Origin: Anseranas semipalmata
Taxonomy: Eukaryota; Chordata; Aves; Anseriformes; Anseranatidae
DNA: 64,000 nt
Direction of reading: 5' to 3'
NCBI GenBank assembly: GCA_013399115.1
Contig: VXAA01000627.1
Coordinates: 372,001-436,000, forward strand
Below, in pieces: positions 58,224-64,000 of the stretch (positions within the stretch are counted from its first letter, which is position 1; every line of letters begins with the position of its first letter). Position numbers and translations under genes: made by a program. The notes below the pieces were generated by a model that did not search any database, was not told where the DNA came from, and worked only from the letters and a program-made list of their open reading frames with translations.

Positions 58224-61200
58224 ATGAAGAGGAGGAGGAGGAGGGTGAGGAAGGTGTCTGCTGGGCTCCATCCCGTGCCTTTCCCTTCCCGCAGCAGCTG
58301 AAGCGTTCGGCGTGGCTGGCCCCGGCACCGCAGCGGCTGAGCTCCGGCCTGCCCGTGAATATCGGGGTGCTCTTCGTGCCGCAGCAGGAGGCTTGGGTGG
58401 TGGAGAGGATGGGCAAGTTCCACCGAATCCTCGAGCCTGTAAGGAGCTGCTTTTCTCCCCTTCTGGATCCAGCAGGTTCCTATAGCTGTAGCGAGGCGCG
58501 AGGGTTCAGGGGATGGTCTGAGCACCCGTGCTTGTTCTTACTGCGATCCTTTTAGCTGCCTGTAGACTAATTTCCTTTAGTGGGGTGTTAAAAGCAGTGA
58601 GAAACCTAAACTCCCCCTGTGTGTGAAGCACGTTTGCTCTGCCTGAAGCATCTGCAGCATGTAGCGTACTTGGGGTTTGTTTGCACGTCTCTCTTTAGGC
58701 TGGCTGAGGTCTCCAGGTGGGAAAACCCCTGCCTGGCTTCAGGGCTCAGCTGTCTAATCCCACCTTTTTTACAGGGTTTGAATTTCCTCATCCCTCTGCT
58801 GGATCGGATTCGTTATGTGCAGAGTCTCAAAGAAATCGTCATTAATGTCCCAGAGCAGTCAGCTGTCACCCTAGGTAAGGAAAGACTTCTGTCTCCTGCC
58901 CTTTCCCTTCCCCTTCATCTGTGGTGAACAAGGGACAGTGCGAGGACGAGAGGAAATGTCTGAGGCTCCTGCACTCAGCCCTGTCCCTGTGGGCCCAGGC
59001 TTGCCCATATCCATGACACTGTGACCAGTAGAACCCATGGAGGTCCCTTGTGCCCCTCTGGGCTGCTCCGCTTCTTGCCTTGATGAATACAACAGGCAAG
59101 AATCCATTTTTCAGATTTCAGATGTTTTCATGTGTTGAACCAGGAAAAACTTCCCTTATGTTTTTGTAAATGGCACACACAGATTTTGGATCTGGTTGGT
59201 GGATGTGTCTGTTATAATTCTAGTATTAAGCTTCTTTTTTTCCTCCTCCTAAATCTTTTATCTGTTAAGATAGCTGCAGCATGAAATGTTTTGATCCTGA
59301 CACCTGAGGTTTCTTGTGTATTAAAAAGTCAAAATGAGGCACTTTGTAGGGAATATAGGGATCCTTTTTACAAAGCATTTTACACGAGGAGATCCACTTC
59401 AGCTGATCCCTCTCTCTGTGCCACACTATTGACAACAGGAAGGAGAGGGACTGCTGATTCTGATAGAGGAGAGGGGGGCTGCCATGCCTTTTCTGCTTCA
59501 GTAAACAGGATGTGTCATTCTCTTTTCTCTTCCTGGCAGATAACGTCACCCTGCAGATTGATGGAGTGCTTTATCTGCGGGTGATGGACCCCTACAAGGT
59601 ACCGTCCCTGCTGTACAGAGGCCCAACTTGAACCTGGAGGCAGCTCGCATCCTCCAGCACCCGTGGCTGCGCCCGTCGGTCTCTGTGTGTGCAGCCTGAC
59701 CCAGCTGCACACCGCCTTGGCAGACCCTCGGGCGCAGCTTGCCTGCCTCTCCCGGCTCGCTTCTCTCCAAGAAGCTTCTTCTCCAGCCTCTGTCGGGCTT
59801 GCTGTGCTCTGCGAGCGGGTGGGCTGAGCATCCCCTTCCCTGGGGCTGCTCTCTGGGAGGAGGAGGTTGACGGGGGTGTCTGTGGCAGGTTTTTCATCTT
59901 AGCACAACCTTTATTCACCTTGCCTCTTTCGGAGTCCTTTTCAGCACCTCCACAGACTCTCTTGCTTTTGCTTTTGCTCTCCAGGCCAGCTATGGGGTGG
60001 AGGATCCTGAGTATGCCGTGACGCAGCTGGCCCAGACCACCATGAGATCTGAACTTGGCAAACTCTCCCTCGACAGAGTCTTCCGGGTGAGCAGGGGAGG
60101 GGGATACCAGCGCTGCCAGCATCTGAAGACCCTGCAGGCCTGTACAGCCAGGCTGATACATTTAACACCAAAATGCCCTTTGCTTAGATGGTTTCTGGCT
60201 TCTGCTTCTGTCAACCTGTTTGTGAATCCTTGGAGATGGCTCTTGTTTTGGATATTTTTGGCCAATGTCCAGACCTGGCTCGTATGGCTGTGTTTCCCTC
60301 GAGTCAGCTACTCTTTGCTTGGGCCCAGTGACAAGTGTCCCGGCTGACCCGGTTCAGGGAGGCTGTAACCCTCATGCTGCGTTTGTTGGATGGAAGCAGG
60401 AGCTGTTTGCATTCCTGGGAGATGTTTGTATCCGGTTGTAGACCAGATGCTTGTATCAGCAATTTCAGTTTTTCACCTAGGAGAAGGTGACCCCTCCAAG
60501 AGATGTGGGAAGCATCTGGGTTTTCTGGCTGACCTTGGCCCATTAGAGGAGGTGTCTCTTTCCCTTCTGACCCCTGTCTCATGCTAAGCACCTCTTCTTT
60601 GTCCTCTGCTGTTTCTTTTGTGCCTGCCAGGAGCGGGAGTCCCTCAATGCCAACATAGTGGATGCCATCAACCAAGCCTCAGACTGCTGGGGCATCCGGT
60701 GCCTGCGCTACGAGATTAAGGACATCCATGTGCCCCCCCGTGTGAAGGAATCCATGCAGATGCAGGTTCGGCTCTCCGGGTGGGCGATCTGGAACGAGAG
60801 GGAAGCTTCCTCTTCCATGCAGCATGGTTGTTCTCCATCCAGAGCTGGCAGCACTCTGGGCCGTCCTGCAAGGAGGGAAGCCTGTTGGCACTTGGGCTGC
60901 AAATATACAGCTATTGAGTAAATAATTCCCATCCTAATTTCTGCAGTGGTGGCCCCTGCCTGGTAGTTCCCTTTAAAATCCCTGGGGCCTGCTGGGCTCT
61001 GCAGGAAGCAAATCCCAGAGCTGAAGGTCTCCCCTTGAGGAAAGCGGGGTGCCAGACCCCAGAGCAGGCGTTGGCCTTTTGCTGCCTGCTTGGCTGGAAG
61101 GGGAGGAGGAGAAGCGGGCTGTTGTGTTAGGTGTGGACTGGGCTGTGGAGGGTTGTGTGGGCTGGTGGGTCAGTGTGTTCTCCTGGGAGCAGTTTCTGTG

Positions 61201-63084
61201 AGCTGGTGGTGTTCCAGTGAGCGCCCCACATGGAGTCAGCGCGGCATATTGTGAGCAGCATGCCCATGTGAGCAGCGGGACATAGAAGCGTGTCTTGGGT
61301 GCGCTTGCCCCACGGGTGGGATTCCCCCAGAGTGGCTGTGGCAGGCAGGCATCTGACCTGTGTTTGCAGGTGGAGGCAGAGCGACGGAAGCGTGCAACAG
61401 TGCTGGAGTCAGAGGGGACGCGGGAATCTGCTATCAACGTGGCTGAGGGGCAGAAGCAGGCCCAGATCCTGGCGTCGGAAGCCGAGAAAGCTGAGCAAAT
61501 CAACAAAGCTGCTGGTACTGCCATGGGCTAGAACGTGCCTTGAACACCAGGGCCTGGGGGATCTGTAGTACTGAGGGGTGATGTTGCCTGGGAGCAGATT
61601 GCATCGCTGTGAGCCAGGCTTCCTCAGCTGCTCTTGTTCCTCCCTGCTGGGACCCTTAGGCTGTGCTGCAGCTGGTGTTGCTTCCCCACAGCCCGGGGCA
61701 GCAGGAGAGGTGTTGCAGGACAATCGTGGTGCTATTGTTAGGGAAAGGGAGGCTTTGCATGCACGAAATGTTCTTGATATACTTCTTGCAAGCATTTTGT
61801 CGCAGTTCTGATGTGCATTCCGCCGTGCTTTGTTGCAGGAGAAGCCAATGCCATGCTGGTCAGGGCCAAGGCCAAGGCTGAGGCCATTCAGCTCCTGGCA
61901 GCTGCTCTGGCCCAGCAGGTGAGTGTTGGCTCCTTGGGGCACCCAAAGCTTTGGTGCTAGCACCGAGGCAGGTGAACCCAAAGCCGGGGTGGCACCTGGC
62001 TTTCTCTCAGATGTCCCCTGGCATCTTCAGCAGCAGCGAGGAGTTTTGCTGCTGTGGGGGCCGCTGCCATCTGGGGCAGGCTGGGGACGCGGGCACGGCT
62101 GAGCTCTCGATGGTACGCGACTTGGCCTCTTCCTTGATGAGCCTCGACCGTCTCTCCCCAGCACGGCAGCGCGGCTGCCTCTCTCTCTGTGGCCGAGCAG
62201 TACGTGAGCGCCTTCTCCAAGCTTGCCAAAGACTCCAACACGGTCCTGCTGCCAGCCAACACCGGCGATGTCACCCACATGGTCGCACAGGTCAGTGTCG
62301 GTGGAGGTGAAGCTGACAGCCCACCTGGCCCCTGTGGAGGAGGTGGTTGTGCTGGGAGAGGTGTGGAGATGAGGAGGAATTCGGCCCAGTGGGTGGGTGT
62401 GAAATAGAAGGTGTGGGCTGGGGAAGCTGCTTTGCAGCATCCTGTGGGAACAGGAGGGTCACTGTCGTGGCAGGCTCCGGCTATGGGACTGGCCTGAGCC
62501 GGCTGGCAGCTGTAGGAGATGGGACCCTTCTCTGCGTGCCAAAATGAGCTGGCAAAAATACGAGGCGAGTGCTGATTTTCTCACTGTCTCTTTGGGGTGA
62601 AAGTTGCCTCTTTCCTGTCCATCCCTGTGCCCAAACGGGGCTGAACGTAGAGCAGGGATTTGGGTCAGCTCCTGAAGGCACCGTTGTGCGCTGGCAGGAG
62701 GGGTTTTCCTTGGGGCTGTCTTACATTGTGGCGTAGCATGCCAACATCAGGGCCTCGAACAGAGCCCCTTTAGAGGCCGCTGTGGCCCTTCCTGCCTTGT
62801 GGGACCTGCCCTGTCCCAGCCCTATGCGTGTCCTGTCTTCTGCCATGGCCCCACAGCAGGGACGCTTCCCGCTGCCTTCTCCAGAGACCTTCCCAGTCCC
62901 TGTAGCGTGCAGCATCTCCTCTCCTCCCTGATGGCTCTTCCCTTCTCTGCAGGCCCTGGGCATCTACACCACGCTGACCAAGACACAAGCTGTGAAGACT
63001 CAGGATGAGATGCCTCCAGCCCACGGGGACCCCCAGCCCCCCAGCACGGAGGTGCTTAAGGCAGAGCAGGCGACCTCCAGCTAG
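58224..63084 (+). CDS. STOML2: Stomatin-like protein 2, mitochondrial (SLP-2)
   Basis: Mitochondrial inner-membrane SPFH protein that scaffolds cardiolipin-rich domains, prohibitins and proteases. Exons: 58224-58244 (tentative), 58295-58438, 58775-58874, 59540-59598, 59985-60086, 60631-60765, 61370-61514, 61839-61918, 62162-62290 and 62953-63084. Phases agree throughout, giving 348 aa (human 356) and stop TAG. Seen: an Arg-rich presequence, [21 protein letters not shown] (exon 2, in parts), the SPFH/band 7 domain about residues 33-190 with [39 protein letters not shown] and [20 protein letters not shown], then an Ala/Glu/Lys-rich coiled coil about 188-260 ([19 protein letters not shown]) and [20 protein letters not shown]. 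The C-terminal tail differs from mammals. Only the first exon and start are uncertain: the sole ATG between the ATOSB end and exon 2 implies a 50-nt intron. CpG-island promoter. Confidence 0.95.
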
Positions 63085-63270
63085 CGAGGCCTGAAGGACG
63101 CTGGACGCGCTGATGGGGCAGCACCCGTGAGGGAGGGGACGCTTGCCCAGGGCCTGCCGGGCTGCGGGGAGCCCTGTTCTGCTGCCCTCCCCAGCAAGAC
63201 GCTCTTCTTCTTCCCTTGGCCCTAATGGTGTATTGGGATTTAATCATGTAATAAATAGTCCTGGTGCTGC
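63085..63270 (+). other. STOML2: STOML2 3' untranslated region
   Basis: Short 3' UTR of about 185 nt after the TAG at 63082, ending shortly after AATAAA at 63250-63255 and followed by GT-rich sequence (CGTGGTGCTC). Confidence 0.8.
63250..63255 (+). terminator. STOML2: STOML2 poly(A) signal AATAAA
   Basis: AATAAA in TTAATCATGTAATAAATAG, 166 nt after the stop codon. It is the only canonical signal before the PIGO promoter. Confidence 0.88.
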
Positions 63271-63589
63271 AGCACATCCTCGTGGTGCTCAGGGCTGCGT
63301 ACCGACGTGGAGGGACGCGGCGCGAGGTGACATCTGTCCCAAGCAACACCGGGGCCGTGACAATCTGCAAGAGGAGCCTGGGGATTCCTCTGCGGGGCCG
63401 CGGGGTGCCCGTCCCCGTGGCTAGGATTCGTGTGCAGCCTCACGCCAGGCTGGGCTTCACGGGGCTGGTGTCGGTACCCGGGAGGGGAAGCGGAGCAGCG
63501 CAGGAGGACGAGCCTCCTGCAGACCCGAGGGCATGCTGTGGGGCTGAGGCAGGGGAGGGCGGTGGGGACGTTCCCCGTGGCCTTTAATT
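63271..63589. other. STOML2-PIGO intergenic sequence
   Basis: About 320 bp of GC-rich sequence without a recognisable feature, ending in an AT patch (TTTAATTAACTAATGAAG, about 63582-63599) just before the PIGO CpG island. Confidence 0.6.
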
Positions 63590-63773
63590 AACTAATGAAG
63601 AGTCCTGGCTGAGCTGGGTGCGCGCCCGGCTCCCCCCGACGGGCTCCCGGAGGCCGCACGTCGGGGGAACCCCGCCCGGGCGCCAGGGGCCGCTGTGGGC
63701 TCCGCCGCGCCGCGCCGCGCTTGGGCCGCCGGCGCTTCCGGGGGCGGCTGGGGCCGGGCCGCGGCGGCCGCAG
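63590..63773 (+). promoter_or_regulatory. PIGO: PIGO CpG-island promoter and first non-coding exon
   Basis: CpG-dense block with CTTCCGGGGGCGG at 63735-63747, combining an ETS/GABP core and a GC box, both usual in housekeeping promoters. A splice donor (CAG/GTAAGG) after 63773 ends a probable untranslated exon 1. It pairs with the acceptor CCTTCCGCACAG before 63940, giving a 166-nt intron. Confidence 0.75.
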
Positions 63774-63940
63774 GTAAGGCGGGAGGGCCCGGGGGGCAGC
63801 GAGGGGGCCCGGAGGGGAGCTGGGAGCAGGAGGGGAGCTGGGGTGCGAGGTGGTGGCCGGGGCTGGGTGCCGGCAGGGTGGCCGTCACCCGGCCCGGGTA
63901 GAGCCGCAGGGGACGGAGCTTACCTGTCCTTCCGCACAGG

Positions 63941-64000
63941 ATGCAGCGGTGGCCAGTGCTGCTCTTCCTGGCCTGGGTCTGCTTTTTGTTTTTCGCCGGC
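63941..64000 (+). CDS. PIGO: GPI ethanolamine phosphate transferase 3, N-terminus (partial)
   Basis: The first 20 codons only; the rest lies beyond the window. The peptide contains VLLFLAWVCFLFFAG, nearly identical to the start of vertebrate PIGO, and forms the N-terminal signal-anchor/membrane segment. PIGO (with PIGF) adds ethanolamine phosphate to the third mannose of the GPI anchor in the ER membrane. The ATG sits one base after the acceptor of exon 2, as expected for a gene with an untranslated first exon. Its place after STOML2 on the same strand agrees with human synteny. Confidence 0.93.
   Translation, partial: MQRWPVLLFLAWVCFLFFAG

Noticed and set aside
1..64000. CRISPR arrays, bacterial operons, phage or endogenous retroviral genes
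   Set aside because: None seen: there are no regularly spaced repeats, ribosome-binding-site gene layout, or retroviral gag/pol/env-like frames. The only clear mobile elements are truncated CR1 copies.

Overview
This is vertebrate nuclear DNA, almost certainly from a bird. It carries several chicken-repeat-1 (CR1) LINE fragments in both orientations, including copies ending in the typical ATTCTATG-like tail. It has small split genes with GT-AG introns, dense CpG islands and AATAAA poly(A) signals, and no sign of bacterial or viral gene organisation. The first ~6.4 kb is AT-rich; most of the rest is GC-rich. There are two runs of N (7054-7183 and 23950-24809) and a single N at 58036.

The securely identified genes are all on the + strand in the last 12 kb, packed head to tail: ATOSB (FAM214B; coding exons 52353-57017), STOML2 (58224-63084) and the start of PIGO (ATG at 63941, cut by the window edge). 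I reconstructed every exon from matching splice sites and phases: 7 coding exons and 606 aa for ATOSB, 10 exons and 348 aa for STOML2. The human 9p13.3 locus has the same three genes in the same relative order and orientation. The gaps are very short: about 350 bp from the ATOSB poly(A) signal to the STOML2 start codon, and about 690 bp from the STOML2 poly(A) signal to the PIGO start codon.

The 45 kb upstream of ATOSB holds no gene I can name. It contains five CpG-rich blocks (about 22.5, 23.5-25.6, 32.0-32.5, 39.5-40.1 and 44.4-45.3 kb), besides the one at 6.4-7.3 kb. Some have recognisable promoter or enhancer motifs: a ZNF143/Staf site at 25341, an RFX X-box palindrome at 32275 and a triple AP-1 cluster at 40044. 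There are also splice-bounded exon candidates on the + strand, which may be ATOSB 5' leader exons or a long non-coding RNA. One possible minus-strand exon lies at 10.4 kb. By human synteny the next gene to the left would be UNC13B on the minus strand, and the 7 kb CpG island is a candidate for its promoter; I could not find UNC13B coding sequence.

In function the three genes are unrelated housekeeping genes: ATOSB is a nuclear transcriptional regulator, STOML2 a mitochondrial inner-membrane scaffold, and PIGO an ER enzyme of GPI-anchor synthesis. The points most worth checking are the unresolved STOML2 first exon, two upstream ORFs in the ATOSB leader, and the orphan promoter-like islands.
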